Positions 31,987 through 44,696 of a stretch of DNA of 64,000 nucleotides are shown piece by piece. The notes below the pieces were generated by a model. The model ran no database searches and was not told the origin of the DNA. It saw nothing but the letters and a program-made list of their open reading frames with translations. Source of the stretch: Marasmius tenuissimus (Eukaryota; Basidiomycota; Agaricomycetes; Agaricales; Marasmiaceae); assembly GCA_029532415.1 (NCBI GenBank), contig JAQOTA010000013.1, positions 1 to 64,000 of the forward strand, in the 5' to 3' direction. A program made the translations under genes and the position numbers. Position 1 is the stretch's first letter, and each line of letters starts with the position of its first letter.

Positions 31987-34159
31987 CTAACCGAAACTTG
32001 CCTTGTCAGTCATATCGCGGAAAGCGTTCTCTCCCAGTTTTTGGTTGTCGACGGTCTCTGAGTTGTCAAATTTGTGGGCCATCGACAAATCCTACAGTAT
32101 GGAATTTGAGCTCATAGAGGCGTGTCAAAAATCAGAGAACCCTCACCTTCAGCTTAGCTGGTTTCCCGTTCTGGATACGTTGTTTTTCCTTGCGCTTGTT
32201 AAGCCACGCGAGATCGAGGGCCGTGAGACCGACGAGCAGAATGAGAACGCAGAAGACAATCATGACGCTGCGAAGGCCGGGGAGGTAGCTTGGGGCTGTC
32301 TTCGCTTCGAACAAGTAAGGGTTGAATATCTGTAGAAACAAGAATTAACGAGAAGTCTCGGGAAAAGAGAACCGAATCATACATGAGCGAAACTGCTTGA
32401 GAAATTGTACAGTGCCATGTAGGTGGCCTTCTTGCTTTGCCCAGCGACGTTCGAGATGATCCAGCTTCAAAAAGGATGCGCTTAGGGTTCATATAAAGAG
32501 ACCATTGAGTCCCAGATACGAACCTGATGAGAAGCGGGTTCGCAGAGAACAGGAACGAGATAAGGTAGTATCCAGTGAGCAGCGGACCAGTGTTACTCTT
32601 CTCGCGAGGGATGGCGTAGAGGATGGCAACGCCGACGACAACTGGTGCCATTGCAGAAGCGAGAATGATAGACCGATTCTTGTATCGGACGGCGATCCAC
32701 GACGCGAACATGATGATAGCAAACTGAAGGGCACCGAACGGAATATCTAACACAGACAGAACGGTCAGGAGGTGGCACTAGTCTGCTCACAAAGAGACTC
32801 ACTCATAAGCATTGTTTGTCGAGGTCCAAACCCGACAAGACCCTGAAGGATGAGAGGTCCAAAAACTGTAGACGTCTGAAATAGTGAGAGTGTCCTTAGT
32901 GAGAACGTGTAATTCGATCACATCAAGCTTAGGGACTTACCGATGCACCCATATTCACGAACAGAGTCATGCCGAAGAAGAGATACGACCGAATTTCGGT
33001 GGGGACTTCCAATACTTGCCTCCACTTGAACTTGTGAGAGACGAGTCCGGTGTTATTGGAACGGAGACGTTCTACGGCCTTGAGACGATCTTCCGGAGAA
33101 AGGAATCGTGCTTCGGCGGGCGAGTTGTCGATAAGGAAGCTGTACGGAGTAGGTGATTGAGTACCAACGTGTGTAGCGGACAGGGATTTAGCCTACTATA
33201 GAGCGATACCAGTGAGACAAGTGACCCCTCCGGTCATGGTGAACAAGATCTGGTAGTTGTGCATCTTTTCTGTTTCGATAAAGCTGAGGCCATAGGCGAG
33301 TAGCGATCCGATCATAGATGCAATGCCATTTGTGGAGTACCAACAGGCCACTCGCATTCTAGGGGAGGGAAATGTTTATATATCGACAAAGTGTCCATAA
33401 GATGGGGATTCCTCACGGTTGCTCAACCCGACGATACCACGACGCGGTTATCATTGAGAACAAGGGAATACAAAGCGCTTCAAACCACCCGAGGAAGAAA
33501 CGGGAAACCATGAGCCCTGTAAAGTTGGTCGACCCGGCCATGCCGCAAAGGGAAGCACCCCATAAGAAGACCTGTTCATCATATCAACCTATACCATTCC
33601 TAGGGCTCGAAAGGATGGAACATACGATGGCGGGCATGACCACTTTCACGGGAAACTTGACAAGAACATATGCTCCAATGGGCTGGGCAGCCATTTGAGC
33701 ATAGTACCCCACCGAACCGATACTAGAGTACTAGAAACGCGCGGGGTTATCAATGACTCGGGTCGCAGGTACCCTGAGAACTTACCTGATTGCCAACGAG
33801 GTTTGCATCTTGCTTGAGGCCGAATACGGCAGAGTAACCTATGATGACCTTGTAGAACGCGACTTGAGATAAGAGTCTCGACATGTGATAAGAATACTCA
33901 CTTTATCCAGGATTTGTAGGAAGTACACCCAGCATAGTAAGGAGAGCATGCGGAGATCTGTCTTCCTGACGATGCGGCGGGACTATGAACGCGAAGTGAG
34001 TGTCCCGGAACAATATTCGACTGACGTGAGGGTACGCACGTCCTCGTCAGTAACGACAATACGTTCGTCCCCAGGCCGGTTCGCGTTCTCGATCATGACC
34101 TCTTCCACCTTCTCGATTTCGGGTGGTGGGGCCTTCTGGTTTTCATCAAGGTGTGACAT
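31987..34159 (-). CDS. MFS transporter, allantoate permease / ACS family
   Basis: The gene has about 12 exons on the minus strand: exon 1 34040-34159 (M-S-H-L-D-E-N start), exon 2 33902-33982, and the last 31987-32091 (D-L-S-M-A-H-K-F-D to K-A-S-F-G). Intervening exons can be joined in phase with short GT-AG introns. The protein has the typical series of hydrophobic helices, with R-R-I-V-R-K-T-D before helix 1 (L-C-W-V-Y-F-L-Q-I-L-D-K), the family hallmark R-F-F-L-G-W-F-E-A, a long central loop and a charged cytoplasmic C-terminus. These are features of the anion:cation symporter family (Dal5/Tna1-like plasma-membrane carriers of allantoate, nicotinate and related anions). The substrate cannot be told. 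No lesion was seen. Confidence 0.85.
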
Positions 34160-36038
34160 GGTGGATTCGTAAGGAGGGGTGAGGAGAACCCTAAAAACTT
34201 TTCAAGGCTTTATAGACGGAGAAGCGGAAATGGCTGGTATTCCCGGACCGCGAAGGACTGTTGGAATGCAGGCTTTGGAGGGTCATCCTGGGAGTCGTGT
34301 CTAGGGCTGCGTACAATCCTTGCTTGTTTCGCTGGCGTCTTGGCAATCACGAGTTGTGTTGTCTCTGTCTCTGTCTCTCTTTGAGCTTCCATAGGCACAC
34401 CTGACCGATTACGACAGTCGTCCGGCGCCGCAATTGTTGGAGATTTTCGTCTGAATGATGTGAATCGTCACCCCACAACGTCTTCCAACACCCCACGGGG
34501 TTCAGGGACAACTCAATTGATTTCGATTGCTGTGAAGCTAGTTTTCCGGAGGGAGAGAATCAAGAAAGGGTCGGCTATCAGCGTCTGCTGACAAGGTCTT
34601 TGGTTCGCGTCGCAGTCTTCACGTTGAGTACAAGTTTGGATATGCAAAAACTGAGCACGCCGTTTTGTGATCCTGATAGGTGGTGATGTAGTCCATGTGT
34701 CTTTCAATGAGAAAATGGACGTACCAGCCGGGCTGAAAGTCGAGCCCTGCGTCATTAAGAGCCTGCGAGTAGCGAGAAGCCTTAGTCTTGTGAGTACACT
34801 TCGCATGTCCAAACGAGGCAGTCCAACTGTGCGAGCCTGAAATGTATTCGGTCCGATATTCTGAAACACCCCAAAATACGACTTTGGAATCTGATCTGAC
34901 ATTCAGGAAGATCGTTGGTCGGAAGAAAAGTATCCTAGCTAGGATTTATAGACCTTTAAAAGTTATATGGAGGTCTCGTAGCGAGCACTTTGGATAGGTT
35001 CGCGCCGCAGCCAGCTTACCTCAAGGTTCGACTTTTGGATAGTCTGTATTCAAGGTCTTATCAGTAGGTGGAGGTACTCAATATTGGACTGTTCTAGTAA
35101 GCCCAAAGGAATCTGTGTGGGAACTTCTTGATGAGTCGATCATAGGGTGTAATGGGTGGATGACGAACGAAGAAGGAGAGATCGTCCCCTCTCGGTGCTT
35201 CGACTACCTTGGGTTTGGGGAGTTGGTTTGAATTGTTCTTGAGAAGATGCTGAGGAGTTGTGAGTGCGAGTGAGAAAGACAACCGAATCTATGTATGGTG
35301 GCATTTGTTGACGCTAATGTCGTCTAGACGGGGTGTGCGGGGCTTCATATCCAGCGACACTGTTGATACATGGAAAAAGAGTTGTGGGATCTCCAAATTC
35401 TGCAAATTGGTGCAGCACGAACGTTAGATTCCTCCTCCATTCCGGCGCTCCTCAATCCTGATATCCGCCCCTTGTGTCTTCATGATCGGTTCGGCTCATT
35501 CTCGAATACCCCCGGTGAAAGTTACATCCCTTTCCATGCAAGACACTACTTGATGTTTTCGCAGCCGTGAGTGATATATACAGTCCTGGCGACATTTTTG
35601 AGAGCTTGTTAAGGTCGTGCAAGGGTGGTGAGATTTGATCGACCTGGGTGCGCAAAGCATATGCAGAGAGTCTGAAAGATAGAGAGTGGCGGACCGAAGG
35701 ATGCTTTGCTGTACCTTGGCGCCTCTTCAAGCATTGGTTTGGTCGACGACGGTCGTGTTGACAAGAGTTGATGAAGGTCTGGAGTCCAGACATTAGCGCT
35801 CGATCCCCATTTGCGTCTAGCTTGAGCGCCAAGTCACGTGATATGCGTCATTTCTGCTGTACTGTCACTGTGACAGTTTGTGATCAACTGTGACATCAAT
35901 TCTCTTGACCGCATCAGACCAAGACTACTTTCCCCAGGGCCCCCTCACGCAAGGTTTCGTAGGCAGACAGAGGAAGACGTAAGATTCCGCAGTTCTTCTT
36001 ACTTCCATGTGCACTAATTCATCCTCAGCACCTCGGCG
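34160..36038. other. Intergenic region, no confident gene
   Basis: Several short minus-strand frames (34513-34902, 35094-35282, 35452-35832) begin at TTG rather than ATG and show no known domain. Small multi-exon genes cannot be excluded. Confidence 0.4.
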
Positions 36039-37057
36039 ATGATAATTCATCACGAAGACGAGGACACGAAAACAGGAAGCGGACCAACTCGAGCTTCTCA
36101 AGAGGTGCGCCAGCAAACGGAACTTGTAGACCAGTACTAATGGTTTAGTAGGAGGCACCACCACCGCAATATGAAGAGCTGATATCGAGCTCGCCTGTTT
36201 CGCAGCCAAGTCCGTCTTCACTATCTCTTTCAACTGCCCTAGATGGTCGGGCGGTCAATTACATCGCAATAAACAAGCCCCTGGGTTCTATTGACTGTCA
36301 ATACACTCTGGATCCTTCGGTACAAATTCCAGCCTCGTTTTTACCAAGGCTTCAGCAGGGGCAGACAGAGGAAGACAGAAAGAACCTAAGCTTGAAGACC
36401 AAAGTCGGCACGATAGTCGCAGACGTCTTGCTGCAGCATCGGGAAGGGTCACCCGTCGATAGGCGGACTTTGTTGGCATTCAGGACTACGCTGGGGACAA
36501 TGATACTCAAACTGGTGCGTCGTATAGCTCACATATCATCTATCAAGTTCCTACTGATTCCTTCCAAAATTTTCAAGGACGTTACTCCGTCGCCTATTCG
36601 TCCCCCTTTCCAGTTGAAAGCTACCACACAATCTGGCACCATCGTTCTGCACCTTCCTAGGTCCTTTCACGGCTTCTTGTCGGTCACCACGACGATAGGA
36701 AACGTCAATCTCTCCTCCGAGGTCGCAGAGGTCAATCGATGGATCACCACAGGCCCTCGGGTCAGAAAAGCTTTCATAGGCGATGCATCACAGCTGAGAG
36801 AATGTGAACTCGAACCGTGGAATGGAGACGAGGTCATCATCGAGACGACTGTGGGCAGCGTGGAGATTGCATTCGCGGAAGCTGGCGCAGTGCCAGACCA
36901 TCCTCGAGGTCGTGCACCGAGTCGGACTCGCAGCGTATCTTCTAGCCTATCATCTAGGTCTCGTAACGGTGATGCAGGCTCGATGCTGTCGCACACCTCA
37001 GAGGTAGCCCCTCCGCCGTTAGTGGCCTTGCTGGGTTACAAACCGTTAGGGAAATAA
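36039..37057 (+). CDS. DUF7330-like protein with PPxY motif
   Basis: Exons 36039-36104, 36152-36514 and 36578-37057 sum to 909 nt (302 aa). Intron 2 (63 nt) has no stop, so a frame crosses it; I call it an intron from its GTGCGT donor, branch-like CTGAT and the smooth join L-K-L/D-V-T. The N-terminal segment is polar with P-P-P-Q-Y-E-E-L, then V-N-Y-I-A-I-N-K-P-L-G-S-I-D. The body repeats the pattern of DUF7330 proteins: L-S-L-K-T-K-V-G-T-I-V-A-D, T-Q-S-G-T-I-V-L-H-L-P-R-S-F-H-G and W-N-G-D-E-V-I-I-E-T-T-V-G-S-V. These proteins are widespread in Agaricomycetes and their role is unknown. The tail is Ser/Arg-rich. Confidence 0.8.
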
Positions 37058-37963
37058 CCTTCTCTCTCAGCTCTCGTTGTGTTCTTCCGTCTATACCCAC
37101 TGGACATGCTGTATCGTTGTCATTGCATTTGTATTTATATTATTGCACACTACTGTAACATTAGATGGTCTCAAGTTGAACGAATGAGACCCTTATACTC
37201 GCCCAGTTAATGAAAAGGATTGGTTCAGCGAAAACTTCAAGATCAGGCCCTACAGCTTATAGATCATCGTGATAAGATTGAGATAAGATCTCAGATAAAT
37301 TTTTGATAGTTCACGACTTCCATCTTCCTGAATCCCAGGCTCAAGCTTAATGGTGACCATCACTCACTCTACACTCAAAAGCTGTAAAAGCTACCGTAGT
37401 GAGAGGTAGTAGTACTAACCGGATTGATCACGCGAGTTCTCCAGTGCTACCATCGCCTCAAATACTCGTCCAGATATCCTTTTCCTTCATCCCCGAGTCA
37501 CCCGTGGACAGTTCTATACTTCGCCTCTCTCTCCGTCTTCGCAAGGAGCTGTGCATACTACTGCAACTTTCGATTTGCATCTTTGTTATTCCAATACTCT
37601 CCAATATCACAGGAGCTCAGAATGTAAACTTGGTCATCCTCGCCAAAGCAAGAGTTCGGCAAACGCAAGCTGTGATGCATCAATGTAGATGGACAGATCT
37701 ATCATCTCGTACGGTGATTTTTTGCCTCGACTCGGAGTGGGGCTACGACTACCAGCAAGCTTCGCGCCTTGTATGAGCTTGCAACTTAGATCACTTGGGT
37801 GCCATGTGGTGCTTTCCTCGTCTCTCACACATAGACCTACTAGATGCATGATGTGCATCAGCGGGCTGCGGAGGATAAAGAAGAATATCCCGCTCAGATC
37901 TTGAGACTCGGTGTCCCGAGTCAACTCCACAAAACCTCTCTGCAACGACCAAAGCGCGTTGAA
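37058..37963. other. Spacer before copy 10, with PYTM-type promoter
   Basis: No gene is seen. From about 37670 the sequence resembles the upstream regions of B-type copies (GAGCTTGCAACTTAGATC, then TAGATGCATGATG and GGATAAAGAAG), so the copy carries its own promoter. Confidence 0.5.
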
Positions 37964-39131
37964 ATGTCTTCGTCAAACCGGATCGACGACCATGACTCGC
38001 GGGTTCGTTTCACTCCCAAGGAAGCTTGGATGGCCGGAGGACTGACGACTGAATTTATGGGAACGACTATGGGAACCACAACTGCAGGTGCACTGATGAG
38101 TTTCAATTTCACGGGTGCGTGTGACTCCGTTCATCCTTACTTGTATGTTCGAACTTTTGCATTCGCACTGAAGGTACGGGCGTCGATGTATATGGCTCAC
38201 CATCCCTTTACCTCGCCTCCCCTCCCGTTCTCAACCTCTTTACCATCGATGGTGGACCCCCAGCCCAATGGTCACAAGATCCTCAAACTTGGTCCGGGCC
38301 TTCGGAAAACGTCAAGATGTTTAGTGCACAAGGATTACAGTACGGGCCACATGAACTCGTCATGGAGGTTACGGCGCAGGGCAGCGGCACTTGGATAGAC
38401 TATCTCGATGTCGCCGGTGCCAACGATTCCTCCCAGATTACGACGATAGAAACATCGTCAGAGGTTACCAGTTCATCTCGCTTTAGCGAAACGCCGTCTT
38501 CTACGCATCTCCAGTCCATTTCAATTCGCCTGCCTCCGGGTGCGTTCACGGCGTCCTTCGCTACGGGAGCCTCTCGGATCACGACAACTTCAACAAAACA
38601 TAGCACCTCAACTCCCTCCAGCAAATTGCCATCTACTACGTCGGGAGGGCTACACGCTCCCTCCATTTTGACTATCAGCATCACATCAGAGGCGACTCGT
38701 CAAGCATCCGCCGGGGTGGTGAAACATAGTTCCTCGCCGGGTGCTACTGCTACTATCGCCGTCGGGGTGACGTCAGGACTTGCTCTGATGCTGTTGCTCA
38801 TAGTGTGGGTTCTACGACGTCGTTGGCAGAGATTAAAGGGGAGAAGCGGGAAGACCGACTCGGAAGTGGATCAGTTCAACCAGATGAACGGTTGGTCTTT
38901 TTCGTCGCTCGAGATTTGACCGCTTCTTTCAAGCTTTCCTTCACAACAGATGGCTTGATGCCAAGCTGGTCAGCAAATCCCCGATCGAACGCCCACATTC
39001 GACCTTTCCTGTTATTTACAAGCTCCTTGGAGATACCGATGAAGCATATGCAGCAGTCACCATCCTCGGCCGGTGATCACCAGCCGAATGTATCTCGTCT
39101 GGATGATCCACCGCCATCTTATGCATCGTAG
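37964..39131 (+). CDS. PYTM family membrane protein (copy 10), intact
   Basis: Exons 37964-38114, 38174-38890 and 38950-39131 sum to 1050 nt (349 aa). Introns are 59 nt each; the second uses a GTTGGT donor. The start is M-S-S-S-N-R-I-D-D-H-D-S, then T-T-M-G-T-T-T-A-G-A-L, G-V-D-V-Y-G, F-T-I-D-G-G and W-I-D-Y-L-D-V. The Ser/Thr stalk is long (about 130 residues). The helix is followed by L-R-R-R-W-Q-R-L-K. The tail has H-I-R-P-F-L-L-F and ends L-D-D-P-P-P-S-Y-A-S. It stands alone between the DUF7330 gene and the GMC oxidoreductase. It is closest to the minus-strand copies at 43696 and 61185 (W-S-G-P-S-x-N-V-K-M-F). Confidence 0.88.
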
Positions 39132-40683
39132 AGGAAGATCTTTCGAGGCGAGGATGTTACCGTCCGCCTCTGGCCTTACTTATTCTAGTACCGCGGCAGA
39201 CCTCATTCAATGTGGTATCCGATTTGAGGTGTATTGACCGGGAACGTATGTTGTGCCAGGCTGCATGATGTTTTCTGACTCTCGGTGGCCGTTGCAGAAT
39301 GGAATGAAGATATAGTAAATACTTACGAGTCATATACCTCCAGATAAAATCATGATAGGTGGAAAGATGAATAGCAACTGATGAAGCGTGAGACAAGATA
39401 AGCCCAATATGGCTTATCGGTATCCTTATCAATACCGAAATCTGATCACCATAATAGGCAACGAGTCCGGAGCCGCTCCGTCCCTTACTCACTCACTACC
39501 ACTACGGAGGAACGTTTAATGAAGAACATGCCATCTCGTGGCCCATCACAGCAGCCACGCGTCGATATTTCTTCCGTATCTCCCAGGAACATGTTCTAAA
39601 AAGGTTCGAAGTTCGAAATTATCAAGATTCAAGCTTTGGTAGGAAATACGCAGTAAGAATCTCCACCGGAGAGATGACGAGCAAACACGATTCCAAGATG
39701 TCCACCTGGCAGAGAACTCAAACAGACCTGGCCGCCGACCATTTGTATGAAACGAGGTTCTCGTCCAGTCACGACTTATAGAGTCCATCCGCATCTACAT
39801 ATCAACGCCGTCAGTTGATTGGTTACTCGAGGCTAATCCGTATCATCCCCGAACTTTTAACATCCGACGAAGACTTCTCTCCCACTCTTTTTTGTAAAGT
39901 CTATTTCATTGCTCGTGTCAGTACCTTTTTGCTGATCAGATTTTTCGCCGGCACTGACATCTTCTGTATATAAAGGTGGCCGCCGTGCATCGTGCCAAGA
40001 CGAACATTCACTACCTTTGGTTAAAATTTGAAGTTTAAATCTCTGCGAGTAGTGGGTCAAACGGGAGAATCGACACGGAGGCCGTTTGAGCTTGTGGTCT
40101 GTACTTCTTCGTGTTCTGCAACACAATTGACAAGCTGAGGCTCTTGAGAACCCAAATTGTGGGCTCGGTAGAACGGGATTTCGTATCAGGATTCAATGTT
40201 TAATCCGAGGATTGACTGCCTCAAGCTTTCGGACGGACTTACAGAGCGCTTGGAGGGGGGCCTGTGTCCTCGATCTTAGTGAGAGCTCACCTGGCGGACT
40301 CGAACCTGTCTCGATCATGACGCAAAAAAGGTATGGAATATCCGAACGCTATTTGCAAACGCGTTACTGATGGTCAAGTAGATATTTTGGGCGGAGACAT
40401 TTGACGTCTAGTTTCTTATCAACAAACAGGACGCCCATCCACACGACCTGGTCTTCTCGGACAAGGTAGAGAAGTTGTAAAATTCATCAGAGTCCGTTCC
40501 GCCAGGAACCATTCCTAGAACCTGGCCCAACACGGGAGGAAGCCGTAATTTTGATTCATTGCCTACACAGTGCAACCCAGTCAGCTGACCCGTATGAGGA
40601 CATATGCCATTTCCTGGCTATAAAACATACGAGTTCAAGGCAAATCATTTCAGGCCTTACTACACTCTCCTTCTCCCGCGTCA
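39132..40683. other. Intergenic region, no gene seen
   Basis: About 1.5 kb with only short frames and no recognisable domain. It includes the promoter of the GMC gene; TATAAAA at 40619-40625 lies 59 bases before its ATG. Confidence 0.5.
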
Positions 40684-43174
40684 ATGGTTCGGAACCTTCT
40701 TTCTCTCGTTCAGCTTCTTGCTGTATCTTGCTCCCTTGTGGCTGCGGCCTATTGGGAGAGAGATGAGCTCAAGCGTCGTCAGATTAGTTCCGGTCAGCTC
40801 AGACCCGACTACGACTAAATCATCGCCGGAGGTGGCCAAAGTGGCCTCGTTATCGCCAACCGGTTGAGCGAGGATTCCACCAGTTGGTATTCTTCAGCTC
40901 TCAGCCTGCCTTGTTGCCGATGATGTTCTTTTGTTACTAGAAACGGTTCTTGTCGTGGAGTACGGCACCTTCGACGACACCCCGTCCCAAGTAGAACCTT
41001 CAAGCGCGACTCAGTATGCGGCTCGTAACCTGTTCAATCTCACGTCTGTCGTGCAACCAGGTGCTGGGAATAGGGCAGGTACAGTCTATGCTGCTGCTGT
41101 CGTTGGCGGTGGATCCACCGTCAACGGAATGATGTTCGATCGTGGGTCGGCAGAGGACTATAATAACTGGGAGAAGCTAGGAAACACGGGATGGGGCTGG
41201 GAAGGGCTATTACCTTACTTCAAGAAGGTTCGTTTACTGACTCGACGATCAGGCCAGGTACTAATGTCCTCCTAGAGTACGAAGTTCAATACTCCTCCAG
41301 ATCCCGCGATCGTCTCTCAATACAACATTACTTACGATACAAGTGCCTACGGTACTGATGGTCCGATTCAAGCCACCTATCCGCCGTGGGTGTGGCCCGG
41401 TACCAGTAAGCACCCCACTCAGTCGACAATTTATTACGGAGCTGACCCATGTCTTAGAGATCCAGTTCCAAGCCTGGAACGACATTAGCGTTCCGACTCA
41501 GTATGAGGCTGCTCTTGGGAAATCCTATAACGCGTTCTGGGTTCCTTCCAACGTTGACAATAACATCCGACGATCTTACGCTCGAAACCAGTACTTCGAT
41601 CCTGTCAAGTCGCGTACCAACCTTCACCTCCTTACTCAGTACCGTGTCAACGAGGTTCAGTTTTCTACCACCAAACGCGCTGAGTCCGTTAAGATTCAGC
41701 AGAGAGGCACTGCCAACGGTGCTGCTACGATCACAGTTAAGGCGAACAAGGAGATCATTCTTGCTGCAGGGTGGCTTCACACACCGCACATTCTCCAGCG
41801 TAGTGGTGTTGGTCCCTCGGCACTTCTCCGACAGGCTAACATCCCGATTGTCGCTGACCTTCCTGGCGTTGGATCCAATCTGTGTGTGCATTCGCCACAT
41901 CGTCGTACTCGGTACTGACTCCAATACAGGCAGGATCACCCAGCGGCGTTCATTCAATTTTCTTGTGCGTCGTAATACTTTGAACTTGTGTGAACGAAGA
42001 CTCACATCGAATTTTAGATACCCGAGATGTGACCCCAAACCCGGGATCTCTTCAGAGCAACGCTACCTTCAGAACATGGGCTCAGCAACAGTGGGAGCAG
42101 CGCAAAGGCCCTCTCTCGATGTTGACTGGGAACAGTTTGGCTACTGTTCCCTTGACCACTATGAACCCATCGGGATACCAGGCCATCATCAACAAAGCTC
42201 TCGCGCAGACTCCCGCCCAATATCTTCCCAAAACTTACACGACTACTCAGATCAATGGTTTCATCGAACAACGCAAAGTTTTGACGGCATCATACGGTTC
42301 CTCCACCAACGGAATCTTCGAGATCCCCTTCTCCGGCGGTGCCTCGACGTCCCTCTGTCTTGAGAAGCCTCTGTCGAGAGGTACCGTCACTATCAATACC
42401 TCCGACCGATACGCCGAGCCTACAGTCGACTTCCAAACCAACGTCAACCCCGCCGACATTGATCTTGCAATTTCGGCTGTCAAGTTCTACAGAAAATGGA
42501 TGCAAGCGCCGTCAATGCAGCAATTAGGTCCTACGGAGCAATCACCTGGTGCCGGCCAGACTACCGATGCCCAACTCAGCTCGTGGGTCACATCGAGTAT
42601 GACGCCGAGTACTGCTCACACCTGCGGTACCGCTGCGATGATGCCACAGGACCTCGGTGGGGTGGTTTCTCCAGAGTTGTTGGTCTACGGAGTTACTGGT
42701 TTGAGCGTTGGTGACATTTCGATTATTCCTCTGATTCCTGCGACCCATACGTGCGCTACCGTTTACGCCATTGCTGAGAAGGCTGCAGACTTAATAAAGG
42801 CACGAGCTGATACTACTCCTGGAGACCCTGGTGAACCGACGAGCACGAGTACCACTACTACGATTTCGACTGCGACCTCGACTACGACGAGTTCGGCACC
42901 TGGCCCGACACAGACACATTATGGACAATGCGGTGGTGAGTATTGTATCCAGTCTTCTCGTAACAACCTACCAACGACTGCCGCTCACAGGGATAGGCTG
43001 GACGGTGAGCTGTTCACATGTTATTTGGGAATGCTTCACTCACGTTGTTCGTACAGGGACCTACGGTTTGCGCGTCTCCTTACTCTTGCAAAGCCAGCAA
43101 CGCATGTAAGCAAGCCTCGTGTCTTTGAAGGTCGATGTCTAACGGATGTTCTAGACTATTCTCAGTGTCTGTAG
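40684..43174 (+). pseudogene. Secreted GMC oxidoreductase with C-terminal CBM1, one stop codon
   Basis: Nine exons (40684-40882, 40941-41227, 41276-41405, 41458-41881, 41930-41964, 42018-42935, 42991-43004, 43057-43105, 43155-43174) sum to 2076 nt. The protein has a signal peptide (N-L-L-S-L-V-Q-L-L-A-V-S), the FAD-binding I-I-A-G-G-G-Q-S-G-L, a second GMC signature (G-G-G-S-T-V-N-G-M), catalytic-region S-T-A-H-T-C-G-T-A-A-M and P-A-T-H-T-C-A-T-V-Y-A, then a Thr/Ser linker and a full CBM1 (H-Y-G-Q-C-G-G-I-G-W-T-G to Y-Y-S-Q-C-L). Codon 45, just before the FAD motif, is TAA (40816-40818) where an aromatic residue is usual. Nothing else is broken, so it is a fresh pseudogene or a base error. 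If intact it would be an extracellular AA3-type flavoenzyme on cellulose. Confidence 0.85.
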
Positions 43175-43695
43175 GTTGTCAAAGTCGTCTCTTTCTATGG
43201 TTTCTGGGCTTTGTACATATTATGTGCACGCCTTTATGAAACGCGATTCAACTTCTCAACATCCTCCCCCGTGACTTCCATGGCGACCCTACCTATCTCG
43301 TCCTTCGATCCCTGTTCACCAAACATCCCGACTCTGTACGACGGGAGGAAACCAACAAGGTTGGGACGGTAGAGGTAGAGTGACAGGGATTATTGGTTAA
43401 CGTGCCGTAAACTCTTTGCCAATGGCCCGGTTATATTCGTTCATCTGTCTATGATTTCATCTAGCGGTAAGTATGTCGTGACTCATAAGTACTATATCTC
43501 CCGTTTAATCTACAGCGGTCGTCGATAGTGCGAAGACGTTCATGCCTGGTAAAATATGTTCGCTGGAGTAGGTTCGTGGTCCGCCCACCTCCAGATCAGA
43601 CATCACGCTGAGAGCCATGAGGCCTGCCCGAGTATAATGAGGTAGAAGAAACGAGTCTAAAGGCCGTGGAGATCGTATTTCTCTCGAGAGACCTT
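43175..43695. other. Intergenic region between convergent genes
   Basis: No gene is seen. 43560-43700 resembles 61060-61200 downstream of copy 13, a shared 3' flank of the minus-strand PYTM copies. Confidence 0.5.
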
Positions 43696-44696
43696 CTACA
43701 ATGCATAAGACGGCGGTGAATCGTCTACTCGACGAGGTGTATTCGGCTGGTGACCACCGTCTGAGGGTGGTGGCTGCACCGCATGCTTCCTCAGTATCTC
43801 CGCGGGGCGCGCGGATAACGGGAAGGGTCGTACTTGGCCGTTCGATTGCGCAGTGTTTGCTGCCAAGCAGGAGGTCAAGCTACCTGTTATGAAGAACAAG
43901 GAAAGTTGTAGAACTCAGAAATGGCCACATATTGGACGACAGAAAGACCGACTGTTCATTTGATCCAACTCGCCAGCTTCGGCCCCCTCGCTGCTCTCCA
44001 AGCTCTTTATTCTCCGCCAACGACGTCGTAGACCCCACACTATGAGCAGAATGATCAGAAAAAGTCCCGACATCGCCCCGACGGCGATACCAGCAGTGGC
44101 ACCTAGCGAGAGACTATGCTTCGCCTCATTGACAGATACCTGACCAGTCATATCCGATGTGGTGCTGGTAGTGTGCAGCCCTTCTGACGTAGAAGATGGC
44201 GTTTCGCCGGAGGGAGTTGAGTCGGAAGTTTGTTGAGAGGATTCGTTGTTAGCGATGTCGAGATAATCTATCCAAGTGCCGCTGCCCTTCACCGTAACCT
44301 GCATGACGAGTGTATGTGCCCCATCCTCCAAGTCTCGTACACCAAACATCTTGACGTTGTCCCGTGGCCCGGACCAATTCTGAGGATTTTGTGGCCACTG
44401 AACCGGGGTTCCACCATCGATGGTAAAGAAGTTTAGAATGGTAGGGCTCAGGGTTGCTGTGCCATATACTTCGACACCTGTACCTTCAGCACGATTACTC
44501 AAGTTCAGACTTCTGAGTAAGAAAAAATGGAGTCATAGTACATACCTGTGAAATTGAAATTCATTAGTGCACCTGCAATTTTCGTTCCCGTGGTTGTTCC
44601 CATGTATTCGGTCTTCAGTCCTTCAAGGAACCAAGCCTCATCGGGAGTGTAATGAATACGTGAGTCGCGGTCGTCAAGCCGGGTGAACAATGCCAT
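43696..44696 (-). CDS. PYTM family membrane protein (copy 11), intact
   Basis: On the minus strand exons 44546-44696, 43953-44483 and 43696-43883 sum to 870 nt (289 aa). Introns are 62 and 69 nt; the second has a GTCGGT donor. The start is M-A-L-F-T-R-L-D-D-R-D-S, with T-T-T-G-T-K-I-A-G-A-L, G-V-E-V-Y-G-T, D-G-A-H-T-L-V-M-Q-V and W-I-D-Y-L-D-I. A short Ser/Thr stalk precedes a Gly-rich helix and L-R-R-R-W-R-R. The tail has Q-V-R-P-F-P-L-S and ends V-D-D-S-P-P-S-Y-A-L. The frame is open upstream to 44783, but the Met at 44696 aligns with the starts of the other copies. Confidence 0.88.

Noticed and set aside
34513..35832. Three minus-strand frames of 62-129 codons
   Set aside because: Two of them (35094-35282 and 35452-35832) start at TTG, none shows a known domain, and exons could not be joined.
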